This document shows, one piece after another, positions 46,263 through 55,667 of a DNA stretch of 64,000 nucleotides. The position numbers were made by a program, and so were the translations under genes. Source of the stretch: Roseateles depolymerans. GTDB lineage: Bacteria > Pseudomonadota > Gammaproteobacteria > Burkholderiales > Burkholderiaceae_C. Under the pieces are notes generated by a model. That model had not been told where the DNA came from and did not search any database. It worked only from the letters and a program-made list of their open reading frames with translations. The stretch covers positions 248,001 through 312,000 of the forward strand of contig NZ_QUMT01000004.1 of the NCBI RefSeq assembly GCF_003387155.1, written 5' to 3'. The number at the start of each line of letters is the position of its first letter. Position 1 is the stretch's first letter.

Positions 46263-47360
46263 ATGTCCCGTCTCCCCGGTCTCGATCTGCTTCGCGCCCT
46301 CGCGGTGATCTGGGTGATGCTGTTCCACACCTTCCTGGTGGGCGGGCTGGGAGAGGACTTCAACTGGCTTTCCCGGTTTGGCTGGGCCGGCGTGGACATG
46401 TTCTTCGTGCTCAGCGGCTTTCTTATCGGCTGCCAGTGGCTCACGCCGCTGGCCCAAGGTCAGGCGCCGAGCTTCACGGCGTTTTATGCGCGGCGCGCTT
46501 GGCGAGTGCTGCCCGCCTTCCTGGTGGTGTTGGCCGTGTATGTCGCGGCGCCCACCTGGCGAGAAGCGCCGGGCATGCAGCCGTGGTGGCAGTTCGCCAC
46601 CTTCACCGTCAACCTGCTCATCGATTACGGCAGCAACCAGGCCTTCTCTCATGCATGGTCGCTGTGCGTGGAGGAGCATTTCTATCTGGTGTTTCCAATG
46701 CTGGCCTTGGCGCTGTCCCGAGGTGCCACCCTCGGCCGGACGCTGAGTGTGTGCATCGCACTGGTTCTGGCGGGCATCGCGCTGCGCACCGGCATCTGGC
46801 TGCGCGATGATGCGGCCGACCCCGCTCGAGCCTGGTTCGTGGAAGACCTGTACTACCCGACCTGGACGCGACTGGACGGCCTGCTGGCCGGTGTGGGGCT
46901 GGCCCTGGTCAAGGTGTGGCGGCCGACGTGGTGGGCCGCCCTTCTCAAGCGCGGCTCTCAGATCCTGCTGCTGGGCCTGGCGCTGGTGGCCGCCGCCCTG
47001 TGCCTGTTTCGCGACCGCACCGGTCTGGCGGCCAACTCGGTGGGCTGGCCGCTGCTGTCGATGGGCATGGCGGCACTGGTCGTCGCCGGCGCAAGTCCGC
47101 GCAGCTGGATCGGCCGGTGGCCCCTGCCCGGCATCGGCTGGATCGCCACCATCTCCTACACCCTTTATCTGAGCCACAAGCTGGTGATGCATGCGGTGGC
47201 GCAGGCCTTGCCGCCTTCGTTCACCGGCGTTCCGCGCTTTTGCGTCTTCGCACTGGCCATCCTCGCGGTGGGTGCAGCGCTTCACTTTCTCGTCGAGCGC
47301 CCTGGCCTGCAATGGCGGGATCGGCAAGGCCGGCGCGGGCGGGGGTGGATACCTGCCTGA
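46263..47360 (+). CDS. Acyltransferase-3 family membrane protein
   Basis: The 365-residue protein starts MSRLPGLDLLRALAVIWVML, with the His of the family's first helix following (LFHTFL). About ten membrane helices follow, with FFVLSGFLIG and RRAWRVLPAFLVVLAVYVAA, matching the AT3 motif regions. These proteins O-acylate surface sugars or antibiotics. The start at 46263 is chosen over an in-frame GTG 48 bases earlier. No sugar operon surrounds it, so its acceptor is unknown. Confidence 0.9.
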   Translation: MSRLPGLDLLRALAVIWVMLFHTFLVGGLGEDFNWLSRFGWAGVDMFFVLSGFLIGCQWLTPLAQGQAPSFTAFYARRAWRVLPAFLVVLAVYVAAPTWREAPGMQPWWQFATFTVNLLIDYGSNQAFSHAWSLCVEEHFYLVFPMLALALSRGATLGRTLSVCIALVLAGIALRTGIWLRDDAADPARAWFVEDLYYPTWTRLDGLLAGVGLALVKVWRPTWWAALLKRGSQILLLGLALVAAALCLFRDRTGLAANSVGWPLLSMGMAALVVAGASPRSWIGRWPLPGIGWIATISYTLYLSHKLVMHAVAQALPPSFTGVPRFCVFALAILAVGAALHFLVERPGLQWRDRQGRRGRGWIPA

Positions 47361-47527
47361 ACCGCGTGCCGGCGCACGCCACGCACAGCCGCGCCCTGGC
47401 GTGATCTTGTTTTCCATAACGGCGTCCGTTAGCGCGCTGGGCGCTTCAGCGAGGCGCCAAACCGGGCGATAACAAGGGCTGGTCCATCCGCCCCAGGCCG
47501 CCCTGACCGGCGACCGTGAAATCCGCC

Positions 47528-49045
47528 ATGAAGCTCCGCACCCGCATCCTCCTGCTCTGCCTGGCCGCCCTCCTGGGCATGGTGGTTCTTGCAGCGGTCT
47601 CGCTGACCACGCTGCGCCAGACCATGATGAAAGAACGGGTCGCCCAGCTCTCCACGCTGGTGGTCCTGGCGCAGTCGGCCCTGGAGAAACTCCACGAGCA
47701 GGAAACCGCCGGCAAGCTCACCCGCGAGGAAGCCCAGAAGCAGGGCAAGCTGATCATCAGCAGCTTCCGCAAGGACGAGCTCTATTTCTTCGTGCGCGGC
47801 TACAGCGACGACGTGAACCTGGTCCACCCCAATCCCAAGCGCGTCGGCATCGTGGACGCCAAGGGCGGCAAGGAAGCCGGCGTGCGGTATCGGACGGCGC
47901 TGGAAGGCAAGGCTGTCGGCACCGTCATCGCCCTGGGTACCCGGCCAGGCACCAAGGACGAGGTCGAGAAGCTCTATGCGGTGGTGCACTTCAAGCCCTG
48001 GGACTGGATCGTCGGCTTTGGCGACTACATCGACGACATCGACAAGGCGTTCTGGCGCACTGCCGCCGTCATGCTGTCCATTGGCGTGGCGCTGATGGCC
48101 GTAGTGGCCGTGCTGGGCTGGCGACTGGCCACCCGCACCTATCGTCAGCTGGGCGGGGAACCCGGCTATGCCTCCGACATCGTGCGCCGCATCGGCGCCG
48201 GTGACCTGAATGTGAGCGTGGACCTTCGCGGCGCCCATGACGACAGCCTGCTCGCCGCCATGGACCGCATGCAGCGCAGCCTCAGCAAGACCGTCAGCCA
48301 GATCCGCGGCTCGACCGATACCATCGCCAGCGCCGCCGGTGAGATCGCCATGGGCAACCGCGACCTGTCCTCCCGCACCGAAGCGCAGGCCAGCGCCATC
48401 GAGCAGACTGCGGCGTCCATGGAACAGCTGACCGCCACCGTCAAGCAGAGCGCCGACAACGCCCGCCAGGCCAATCAGCTGGCGGTCTCGGCATCGGACA
48501 TCGCGGTGCAGGGCGGCAAGGTGGTCGATGAGGTGGTGGCGACCATGGCGTCCATCAGCCAGTCGTCCAACAAGATCGTCGACATCATCGGCGTGATCGA
48601 CGGCATCGCCTTCCAGACCAACATCCTGGCGCTGAATGCGGCGGTGGAAGCCGCGCGCGCCGGGGAGCAGGGTCGGGGCTTTGCCGTGGTCGCCTCGGAA
48701 GTGCGGACGCTGGCCCAGCGCAGCGCCACCGCGGCACGCGAGATCAAGACGCTGATCGGCGATTCCGTCGAGAAGGTGCAGGCCGGCGGGGCGCTGGTGT
48801 CCCAGGCCGGCGAGACCATGAACCGCATCGTTGGCAGCGTCAAACGCGTGACCGACATCGTGGGCGAAATCTCCAGCGCCAGCCAGGAACAGACGGCCGG
48901 CATCGAGCAGATCCATCAGGCCATTTCGCAGCTGGACCAGACCACGCAGCAGAATGCCGCGCTGGTGGAAGAGGCATCCGCCGCTGCCGAGTCGCTGGAA
49001 CAGCAGTCCCAGGTGCTGGTCAACGCAGTGGGCGTGTTCTCATGA
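47528..49045 (+). CDS. Methyl-accepting chemotaxis protein with a Cache domain
   Basis: The 505-residue chemoreceptor starts MKLRTRILLLCLAALLGMVV, its first membrane helix. A periplasmic sCache_2-type domain spans about 30-180 (RKDELYFFVRGYSDDVNLVH, KRVGIVDAKGGKEAG, FKPWDWIVGFGDYIDDID). The second membrane helix is at about 183-205, followed by HAMP and the cytoplasmic signalling domain. The CheA/CheW contact hairpin contains IDGIAFQTNILALNAAVEAA. No C-terminal NWETF-type pentapeptide for CheR docking is seen. The ligand is unknown; such Cache domains often sense small organic acids. It converges on rtcR with a 6-base overlap. Confidence 0.95.
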   Translation: MKLRTRILLLCLAALLGMVVLAAVSLTTLRQTMMKERVAQLSTLVVLAQSALEKLHEQETAGKLTREEAQKQGKLIISSFRKDELYFFVRGYSDDVNLVHPNPKRVGIVDAKGGKEAGVRYRTALEGKAVGTVIALGTRPGTKDEVEKLYAVVHFKPWDWIVGFGDYIDDIDKAFWRTAAVMLSIGVALMAVVAVLGWRLATRTYRQLGGEPGYASDIVRRIGAGDLNVSVDLRGAHDDSLLAAMDRMQRSLSKTVSQIRGSTDTIASAAGEIAMGNRDLSSRTEAQASAIEQTAASMEQLTATVKQSADNARQANQLAVSASDIAVQGGKVVDEVVATMASISQSSNKIVDIIGVIDGIAFQTNILALNAAVEAARAGEQGRGFAVVASEVRTLAQRSATAAREIKTLIGDSVEKVQAGGALVSQAGETMNRIVGSVKRVTDIVGEISSASQEQTAGIEQIHQAISQLDQTTQQNAALVEEASAAAESLEQQSQVLVNAVGVFS

Positions 49046-50647
49046 GGCCTCTCGCACCGCCGCCCAGGTCAGGCCCAGCTTCAGCAGGTATTTGCGCAGC
49101 CGGTCCGCATCGTTGACCACGGTGCGCTGGGTGCGCGATCGGTCAAACAGCTTGCGCCCGGCTTCCGACAAGGTGGCCGAGCTCCGGCAGACCTGCACCA
49201 CCGCTTCCAGCTGGACGCGGTCGAACAGATCCAGCGCCGCGGCCACCTCGGGCGCCAGCAACGCGTCCAGGTCGATGCCCGACGCCGCCTCCGGCGCCTC
49301 GGCCGGCTGCCAGAGCCAGCGCAGGCGCTGGATTTCGGCGTCGACCAGGGCGGTGGAGATGCGTCCCCCATCGGCCAGTGTGGACAGCCGCGTCATGCTG
49401 GAGAGCAGGTCGCGAAAGTTGCCCCGCCACAGCGCTTCCGGCGAGCGCGCGAACTGCAGGTACTTCGCCTTGGCCTCCGCATTGAAACGCACCGCCCGGC
49501 CCGATTCCGCGCTGAAGCGTGCCAGCAGATGCTCGATGTTGGGCTCGATGTCCTCGCTGCGCTGGGCCAGGCCCGGCAGCGTGTAGGCCCACAGGTTGAT
49601 CCGCGCGAACAGGTCTTCGCGGAAACGCCCTTGCGCCACATCCCGGCGCAGATCGCGATTCGTGCCGGCAATCAGCTGGAAGTCGCTGGTGACCTCGCGG
49701 TCGCTGCCCATCGGGAAGAAGCGCTTTTCCTCCACCGCCTTGAGCAGCATCGCCTGCTCGTCCAGGCCCAGCTCGCCGATCTCATCGAGAAACAGCACGC
49801 CCTCGTGTGCGGTCCGCAGCAGGCCGGCCCGGTCCGCCGCCGCACCGGTGAAGGCGCCCTTCTTGTGTCCGAACAAGGTGGACGCGGCGCTGTCTCCCCG
49901 CAAGGTGGCGCAGTTCACCTCCACGAATTCCCCGCGCACCTGATGACGCGAGCGCTTGAGCTCGAACATGCGCCGGGCCAGATGCGACTTGCCCGCGCCG
50001 GTCGGCCCGGTCAGCAGGATCGGCGCCTGCGAGCGGATGGCCACCCGTTCGATTTCCTCGATCAGCGCGTTGAAGCGTTGGTTGCGGGTGGCCACGCCGC
50101 TTTTGAGGAAGTCCAGGGCTTCGTCGTGGGCGCGGTTGAACCGCTGGGCCAGCACGTCGTAGCGGGAGAGGTCCAGGTCGATCAGGGTGTAGCTGCCCGG
50201 GTCTCCGTGGCGCTGCCGCCGCGGCGGCGAGGTCTGCAGCAGCACACCCGGAATGAAGCGCGACTCGACCATCAGGAACATGCAGATCTGCGCCACATGC
50301 GTGCCGGTGGTGATGTGGGTCCAGTAGTCCTCGCTGGCGGGGTCGAAGCGGTAGCTGCGGGCCCAGTCGTAGAGCGCCGCATACATCTGGCCGAAGTCCC
50401 AGGGGTTCTCCATGTCCATCGGGATCAGGTTCACCTGGGTGTCGGGCGACACATTGGCCAGGTCCTTCACCACTTGCTCGGCCAGCGCCAGATGCTTGGA
50501 GGCATGCAGCAGCTCGATGCGGTCGATGGCCAGGTCCTCATACTGACCCAGGGACACGGTGGGGCGCCATTTCGTCCAGCGGCCAGGCCCCATGCCTGCA
50601 TCCAGCTGGGAACCGAGAAACCCGATGACGACCTTCTTTTTCTGCAT
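49040..50647 (-). CDS. rtcR: RtcR, sigma-54-dependent activator of RNA repair genes
   Basis: RtcR activates rtcBA with sigma-54 RNA polymerase when RNA damage produces its ligand. The 535 residues have an N-terminal CARF-like sensing domain (about 1-180: KKVVIGFLGSQLDAGMGPGR, MDMENPWDFGQMYAALYDWA, YWTHITTGTHVAQICMFLM). The AAA+ domain follows with Walker A GPTGAGKS (about 214), the sigma-54-contacting loop GAFTGA (about 264) and Walker B LFLDEIGEL (about 283). The C-terminal region contains the DNA-binding helices. Its probable target rtcBA lies about 11 kb away at 61.4 kb, whereas in many genomes rtcR is adjacent. It diverges from the restriction-modification genes. Confidence 0.96.
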   Translation of the reverse strand: MQKKKVVIGFLGSQLDAGMGPGRWTKWRPTVSLGQYEDLAIDRIELLHASKHLALAEQVVKDLANVSPDTQVNLIPMDMENPWDFGQMYAALYDWARSYRFDPASEDYWTHITTGTHVAQICMFLMVESRFIPGVLLQTSPPRRQRHGDPGSYTLIDLDLSRYDVLAQRFNRAHDEALDFLKSGVATRNQRFNALIEEIERVAIRSQAPILLTGPTGAGKSHLARRMFELKRSRHQVRGEFVEVNCATLRGDSAASTLFGHKKGAFTGAAADRAGLLRTAHEGVLFLDEIGELGLDEQAMLLKAVEEKRFFPMGSDREVTSDFQLIAGTNRDLRRDVAQGRFREDLFARINLWAYTLPGLAQRSEDIEPNIEHLLARFSAESGRAVRFNAEAKAKYLQFARSPEALWRGNFRDLLSSMTRLSTLADGGRISTALVDAEIQRLRWLWQPAEAPEAASGIDLDALLAPEVAAALDLFDRVQLEAVVQVCRSSATLSEAGRKLFDRSRTQRTVVNDADRLRKYLLKLGLTWAAVREAS

Positions 50648-50748
50648 AGCGGCTCAGCCATTGTGACTAGCGGCGAGTCTAGCCTGCACTTTGTCAGCAG
50701 ACCTGCGGCGACCCGGGCGCACTGTGCAGATTCCCAGTGGCCCCCCGC

Positions 50749-50754
50749 TACAAT
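50749..50754 (+). promoter_or_regulatory. Possible -10 element for the restriction-modification operon
   Basis: TACAAT lies 64 bases before the GTG at 50818. If it is the -10, the ORF start at 50737 (also GTG) would be upstream of the transcript, which favours the 50818 start. A good -35 is not seen at the expected spacing. Confidence 0.35.
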
Positions 50755-50817
50755 CCGTCGCCCGCAGCTTGCCCGGCCGTGGACCTCCCCCAACATGGAT
50801 TGCCTGGATTGGCCGCA

Positions 50818-52521
50818 GTGAACGATCGGAACGCTTGGCAGAGCGCCTGGACGCCGCCCGGGCCGCCGGACGGCCAGCCGGCAGCGACCGCACAGGCCCT
50901 GCTCGGGCTGGCCAAGGCGCTGATCGGCGATGCGCCGGTCACCGAGGCCGAACTGCAGCTGCTGCAGACCGTGCCGGCCTGCGACGACGCAGCGCAGCTC
51001 ACCGCCCTCACCCAGGACATCCGCGCCGGCCAGGACCCGCTGGGCGCGCTGTTTTGCCGGCTGTTCCATGCCACCACCCGCCGGCCGGAAGGCCAGACCT
51101 TCACGCCCGAACCGGTGGTGCGCGGCATGGTGAACTGGGCGCTGCGCCAGGGTCGCCCGGTGACGCGCCTGGTGGACCCGGGGGCCGGCTCCGGCCGCTA
51201 CACGCTGGCCGGTCTGCGCGCCTTCCCTGACGCCGAGGCCGTGGCGGTCGAGAAAGATCCGCTTGTGGCGCTGCTGCTGCGCGCCAACCTGGCCGCCGCC
51301 GGGCTGTCGCACCGGGCGACGGTGCTGGTCGGGGACTACCGGGAGCTGTCGCTGGCACCCAGCGCCGGACCGACCCTTTTCATCGGCAATCCGCCCTATG
51401 TGCGGCATCACGACATCAGCCCGGGCTGGAAGACCTGGTATGCCTACTGCCTGGCCCATGCAGGCCTGAAGGGCAGTCAACTGGCCGGGCTGCATCTGCA
51501 CTTCTTTCTCAAGACGCGGCAGCTCGTGGCGCCAGGGGACTTTGGTGTGTTCGTCACTGCCGCCGAGTGGATGGATGTGAATTACGGTCAGGCCCTGCGG
51601 GACATGCTGACCGATGGCCTGGGCGGCACCGAGATCTACGGGGTGGCGCCCGAGCTGCAGGTGTTCGAGGACGCGATGGTGTCCGCCGCCATCACCTGCT
51701 TTGCGCCCGGCCCCTCCACCGGTGGAACGCCAGGCACGACCCACCGCCCGAGCGGGGCTGCCGCAGCGGCTCTTCCGGCGCCAGCACCCCTGCGCTTTCA
51801 GTCCATCCAGGCCCCCGAGGAATTGCTGACCCTGCCGCCGGGCCGTGAGGTCGCGCGCGAGACCGCCCGCCAGGAGCGCAAGTGGTCGATGCTGCTGCGC
51901 GGAGGACGACCACCGCGTCAGCCCGGGCAGATGGAGCTGGGCGAGCTGTTCCAGGTCTCACGCGGGCAGGTCACGGGCTTGAATCGGGTGTGGGTGCATT
52001 CGTCCGCCGCTCCCGCGCTGCCCGAGGCCTACCTGGTCCCTGCGATCACGGATGCCGCCGACATCTCAACCGCCCCTGGTCAGGAGATCCGCAGCCTGGA
52101 CCGCCTGCGCCGGGTGGTCTGCCTCCCGCGCGACCCGGCGCCGCTGCCAGCGGCCCACCGACGCGCGATCGACACCTTCCTGGAATGGGCCCGCGAGCAG
52201 GGCGCACAGGACGGCTACATCGCCCGTCACCGCAAGCCGTGGTGGCATGTGCATCTGCGGGAACCGGCGCCCATCGTCATGACCTACATGGGGCGGCGTC
52301 CGCCCGCCTTTGCGCTGAACGCCGCCGGCGCGCGGCTGATCAACGTCGCGCATGGGCTCTATCCCCGTCAGCCGCTGACCGACGCGCAGTTGCGGCGCCT
52401 GGTGCAGTGGCTCAATGCAAATGTGAGCATCGAGGCCGGCCGGGTCTATGCCGGCGGCCTCACCAAATTCGAACCGTCCGAGGCCATGCGCATCCTGCTG
52501 CCGCGCGACTTGCTGGAGTGA
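50818..52521 (+). CDS. Type II N6-adenine DNA methyltransferase
   Basis: The 567-residue enzyme transfers methyl groups from S-adenosylmethionine to adenine in a specific DNA site. The GTG start at 50818 (VNDRNAWQSAW) is preferred because a longer frame to 50737 overlaps the likely promoter. The SAM-binding motif reads LVDPGAGSGRY (about residue 119), and the catalytic NPPY motif is in FIGNPPYVRHH (about residue 191). The C-terminal half holds the target-recognition region, with LGELFQVSRGQVTGLNRVW and EPAPIVMTYMGRRPPAFALN. The restriction gene overlaps its stop codon, making a classical protective pair. The recognition site cannot be read from sequence. Confidence 0.9.
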   Translation: MNDRNAWQSAWTPPGPPDGQPAATAQALLGLAKALIGDAPVTEAELQLLQTVPACDDAAQLTALTQDIRAGQDPLGALFCRLFHATTRRPEGQTFTPEPVVRGMVNWALRQGRPVTRLVDPGAGSGRYTLAGLRAFPDAEAVAVEKDPLVALLLRANLAAAGLSHRATVLVGDYRELSLAPSAGPTLFIGNPPYVRHHDISPGWKTWYAYCLAHAGLKGSQLAGLHLHFFLKTRQLVAPGDFGVFVTAAEWMDVNYGQALRDMLTDGLGGTEIYGVAPELQVFEDAMVSAAITCFAPGPSTGGTPGTTHRPSGAAAAALPAPAPLRFQSIQAPEELLTLPPGREVARETARQERKWSMLLRGGRPPRQPGQMELGELFQVSRGQVTGLNRVWVHSSAAPALPEAYLVPAITDAADISTAPGQEIRSLDRLRRVVCLPRDPAPLPAAHRRAIDTFLEWAREQGAQDGYIARHRKPWWHVHLREPAPIVMTYMGRRPPAFALNAAGARLINVAHGLYPRQPLTDAQLRRLVQWLNANVSIEAGRVYAGGLTKFEPSEAMRILLPRDLLE

Positions 52522-53615
52522 CGCGCGTCATGGCTCAACCTTCGATCACTGCACGTGCGCTGCCGGAGCGGGCGTCCCTGGAACAGATCCAGGACGACTG
52601 CCGCCAGGCCCGCGCGGAATTCCGCAGCCGTCGGCTGCTGGATCCGCTGAAGGATTACAACGGCGTCTATCCCGAGGCGGTGGATGCGGCGGCTTTTGTC
52701 ATCGATGCGCTGGGGTGCCTGTTGGTCGGCCCGGGTGTGCAGCGGGGAGCGAGTGCGAGTGCGAGTGCGAGTGCGGGTGCGGGTGCGAGTGCGGGTGCCG
52801 TCTCCGGCGTCACGATGGATCTCTTCGACGACCTGCCTGCCGATGCGCCCGTCCCCTCGGACGAGCCCGCTGGCGCAGACGCCGAACTGCTGGCCAGCAT
52901 CGTGAGCCACAAGCTGCAGTTCCAGGCGCTTCGTGCCCTGGCCGCACCGCCGATCTCCGAGGACGACCTGGACACGCTGCTCGACGCCCGCGTCAACAAG
53001 ACCGCCGTGCGCCGCAACTCCGCACTGGCTGACGAGATCGGACGCCTGCTGCTGGCCGCCCTGGATCCGCATCGATTCCCCTGGGTGCTGCAAGGCCGGC
53101 CGCCCACCGAGGTGGAGCGCTACACCGCCATCATGGCCACTGCCGTGCTCATCAGCATGAACACGGTCTACACCCGTCGCCGCAGCGATGAGCGTGACCA
53201 GCTCGAAGGTCGCCTGGAGCAGTTGCTCGTGGACAAGGGCTACACCCGCGCGCCCGCCCCCCGGGGCGGCATCGCCGACGTCGGCATGCTGCCACCCCGC
53301 GGCGTCTTCATGCGGCAGTGCAAGCTGGGCAAGCACAACGCCGACCTGGTGGTGATGCTGTGGGACGGCCGTCTGCTGGCCGTGGAGTGCAAGGCCTCCA
53401 ACAGCACGGTCAACGGCGAGAAGCGGCTGAACAAGGAAGTGGTGGCCGATGCGGGCGACTGGTATGACCAGTTCGGCCGATCCAACCTGGTGGCGGCCGC
53501 GCTGCGGGGCGTGTTCAAGCCGGCCAAGGTGCGGGAAGCGCAGGAGCAGGGCGTCTACCTGTTCTGGTGGCACCGCATCGACGCGCTGGCTGACTTCCTG
53601 GACCGCGCGCGCTGA
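52518..53615 (+). CDS. Type II restriction endonuclease, PD-(D/E)XK, possibly XamI-like
   Basis: The gene probably starts at the GTG at 52518, overlapping the methyltransferase stop (GTGA), or at the ATG at 52530 (MAQPSITARALPERASLEQI). A nuclease core is visible in HNADLVVMLWDGRLLAVECK followed by ASN: an Asp, then E-C-K at about residue 286 of the ATG form, which is the PD-(D/E)XK pattern. Overall layout, including PLKDYNGVYPEAVDAAAFVI and RNSALADEIGRLLLAALDP, recalls XamI-type enzymes (XamI cuts GTCGAC), but this is not certain. A hexanucleotide repeat encodes an Ala/Ser/Gly tract at about residue 75. With the preceding methyltransferase it forms a complete restriction-modification system. 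Confidence 0.8.
   Translation: MTRVMAQPSITARALPERASLEQIQDDCRQARAEFRSRRLLDPLKDYNGVYPEAVDAAAFVIDALGCLLVGPGVQRGASASASASAGAGASAGAVSGVTMDLFDDLPADAPVPSDEPAGADAELLASIVSHKLQFQALRALAAPPISEDDLDTLLDARVNKTAVRRNSALADEIGRLLLAALDPHRFPWVLQGRPPTEVERYTAIMATAVLISMNTVYTRRRSDERDQLEGRLEQLLVDKGYTRAPAPRGGIADVGMLPPRGVFMRQCKLGKHNADLVVMLWDGRLLAVECKASNSTVNGEKRLNKEVVADAGDWYDQFGRSNLVAAALRGVFKPAKVREAQEQGVYLFWWHRIDALADFLDRAR
52751..52798 (+). repeat. Eight tandem GRGTGC hexamers in the restriction gene
   Basis: Eight consecutive hexamers (GAGTGC four times, GGGTGC twice, GAGTGC, GGGTGC) encode alternating Ser/Gly-Ala residues. Because the unit is 6 bases, copy-number change would lengthen or shorten the linker by two residues per unit without shifting the frame. 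Confidence 0.95.
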
Positions 53616-53683
53616 GTGGGCGCTGAGCGGACGCTGAGTGGGCTGCGTCCTGGCGCGTTATCGAGTCGCCCTGTCGAGCCACC

Positions 53684-54670
53684 TTATCGAGCCACCTTCG
53701 CCGCCCGGCTGGCCAGCACGATGCCGGCCAGCACCAGCGCGCTGCCCGCCAGGAAGGCCGGTGTCAGCGATTCCTTCAGCAGCCACGCCCCCAGCAACAC
53801 CCCCAGCATTGGCGTGAGGAAGGAAAACACGCCGAGCCGGGAGGCCAGATACTTCCTCATCAGCCAGAACCAGGTCAGGAAGCTGGCAAACGAGACCACC
53901 ACGCTGTGAAAGCCCAGGTGCGCCCAGACTTGCAGCGTCGGCTCGAAGTGCGCCTGCCCGGTGATCCATACCGCCGGCAGCAACCACACGACCGCGCCCA
54001 GCAGCTGATAGAGCAGGGTCTCGGTCGCAGGGGCCTGGCTGAGCGAGGTGCTGCGGATGGTGATGGTGGTGGCCCCCCAGGCGGCGCCGCCCAGCAGCGC
54101 GAGCGCGTCGCCCAGCAGGCTGCTGCTGGTGGACGGGCCCGCCGAGGGGCCGGTGCCGTGTCCGCCCAGGAACGCCAGCGCGGTGCCGCCAAAGGCCAGC
54201 GCCACACCCACCCACTGGCCACGCACCAGTCGCTCTTCCGGACGCAGCAGATGCAGGCCCAGCACGGCAAACAGCGGGGCGGTGTAGAGAAACACAACCA
54301 CATGAGCGGCAGCGGTCAGACGCAGCGCTTCGGCCACCAGCAGGAACTCGATGGCGAACAGCGTGCCGACCGCCGCCCCGGCGCCAAAGCGCGGTCGCTC
54401 CAGCCGCTCGCCCCGCCATGCCATCAGGCCTGCCAGCAGCACGGCCGCCACCAGGGAGCGAAGCGCCACCATCAGCATCGGGCTGATCTGGTCGGAGATG
54501 GCCTTGAGCGAGATCTGCTGCAAGGCCCAGGTGAAGCACAGCAGCGTCATCACGGCCACGGCCCGGGCGTCCAGGGCGCCGGGCAGGCGGACCGGGGAGC
54601 CAGAGACTGCCGTCTGGCCCGCCCCCAATGGACTCGGGGCGGAAACGTTGGAAGGCGAGAGAGAACCCAT
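53684..54670 (-). CDS. EamA/DMT-family transporter
   Basis: The 328-residue inner-membrane protein (start MGSLSPSNVSAPSPLG) has a variable N-terminus and then two EamA repeats of about five helices each: AVAVMTLLCFTWALQQISLK, WVGVALAFGGTALAFLGG, GAAWGATTITIRSTSLSQAP and LTPMLGVLLGAWLLKESLTP. It probably exports a metabolite. The start at 54668-54670 is chosen because the longer frame enters the divergent LysR gene. The LysR gene lies 78 bases away in divergent orientation and is its likely regulator. Confidence 0.9.
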   Translation of the reverse strand: MGSLSPSNVSAPSPLGAGQTAVSGSPVRLPGALDARAVAVMTLLCFTWALQQISLKAISDQISPMLMVALRSLVAAVLLAGLMAWRGERLERPRFGAGAAVGTLFAIEFLLVAEALRLTAAAHVVVFLYTAPLFAVLGLHLLRPEERLVRGQWVGVALAFGGTALAFLGGHGTGPSAGPSTSSSLLGDALALLGGAAWGATTITIRSTSLSQAPATETLLYQLLGAVVWLLPAVWITGQAHFEPTLQVWAHLGFHSVVVSFASFLTWFWLMRKYLASRLGVFSFLTPMLGVLLGAWLLKESLTPAFLAGSALVLAGIVLASRAAKVAR

Positions 54671-54748
54671 GATGGGCCGGACTGTGCGCCAGCCCGAGCA
54701 TGGTGACAAGCGCATAATTTGCCGACCTTCCATTCGATTCTCGAATCC

Positions 54749-55606
54749 ATGCAGGACCTGCAGACTGACTGGCTCAAGTGCTTCGTGGCGGTGGTCGATG
54801 CCGGATCCCTGACGGCTGCGGGCCCCGAGCTGCACCGGTCCCAGTCCGCGGTGAGCATGCAGCTCAAGAAGCTGGAGGCTGCGGTCGGCTGCCGCCTGCT
54901 GGAGCGTGGCACCCGGCAGCTGCAGCTCACGGACGATGGCCAGACCCTGCTCGGATACGCCCGTCGCCTGCTGGACCTGCAGGCCGAGGCGCAGGCCGCC
55001 CTGCAGGGGGAAGCCCTGTCCGGCCTCATTCGTCTCGGCGTGCCCGACGACTACGCCGCACGCTACATGACCCCGGTGCTCAAGCGCTTTGCGCCGCGCC
55101 ACGGCGGGGTGGAAATCCAGCTGGACTGCGAGCAGTCCACCCGGCTCATACCGCGGGTGGCCAGTGGGGACCTGGACCTGGCGCTGATCTCCCGCGACCA
55201 TGCACGGCGCGGCACGCTGCTCTTTCATGAACCGATGGTGTGGGTCGGCTCGCCACAGTTCGACATCTGGCAGCGCACGCCGCTGCCGATTGCGGTCTAC
55301 GAGCCCGAAAGCCTGGGCCGACGCAGTGCGCTGCAGTCGCTGGCCGTGCAGGGCCGGCCCTACAAGGTGGTCTACAACAGCTCCAGCCTCGCCGGCCAGA
55401 TCGCCGCGGTGGAAAGCGGCCTGGCGGTGGCGGTGCTGACGCAGTGCAGCGCACCGCCGCATCTGCAGATTCTGGGCGCGGCGCAGGGGCTGGGCCCGCT
55501 GGCGCCGATGGAAGTGGCGGTCTATCGCAGCACCGCGTCCAAGGGGTCGAAGGCGGTGGACCGGTTGCACCGCATGCTGGTGCAGACGCTGCGTCAGGCG
55601 GTGTGA
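54749..55606 (+). CDS. LysR-family transcriptional regulator
   Basis: The 285-residue protein starts MQDLQTDWLKCFVAVVDAGS, with the DNA-binding helices LTAAGPELHRSQSAVSMQLK and KLEAAVGCRLLERGTR. The effector domain includes LIRLGVPDDYAARYMTPVLK and SGDLDLALISRDHARRG, typical of the group that controls divergent DMT exporters. A TTG start 30 bases upstream is possible but less likely. It diverges from the DMT transporter gene. Confidence 0.93.
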   Translation: MQDLQTDWLKCFVAVVDAGSLTAAGPELHRSQSAVSMQLKKLEAAVGCRLLERGTRQLQLTDDGQTLLGYARRLLDLQAEAQAALQGEALSGLIRLGVPDDYAARYMTPVLKRFAPRHGGVEIQLDCEQSTRLIPRVASGDLDLALISRDHARRGTLLFHEPMVWVGSPQFDIWQRTPLPIAVYEPESLGRRSALQSLAVQGRPYKVVYNSSSLAGQIAAVESGLAVAVLTQCSAPPHLQILGAAQGLGPLAPMEVAVYRSTASKGSKAVDRLHRMLVQTLRQAV

Positions 55607-55667
55607 GGGAGGGGGTCGCTGGGGCGGTGCAGGGTGGCCGCCCTCTCCAAGCCGAACGGTGAGGGAC

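Noticed and set aside
52751-52798. Hexamer array as a phase-variation switch
   Set aside because: A unit of 6 bases cannot shift the reading frame; only linker length would vary.
53684-55570. 628-codon frame extending the DMT transporter
   Set aside because: The extension lies antisense to the LysR gene; the transporter begins at 54670.
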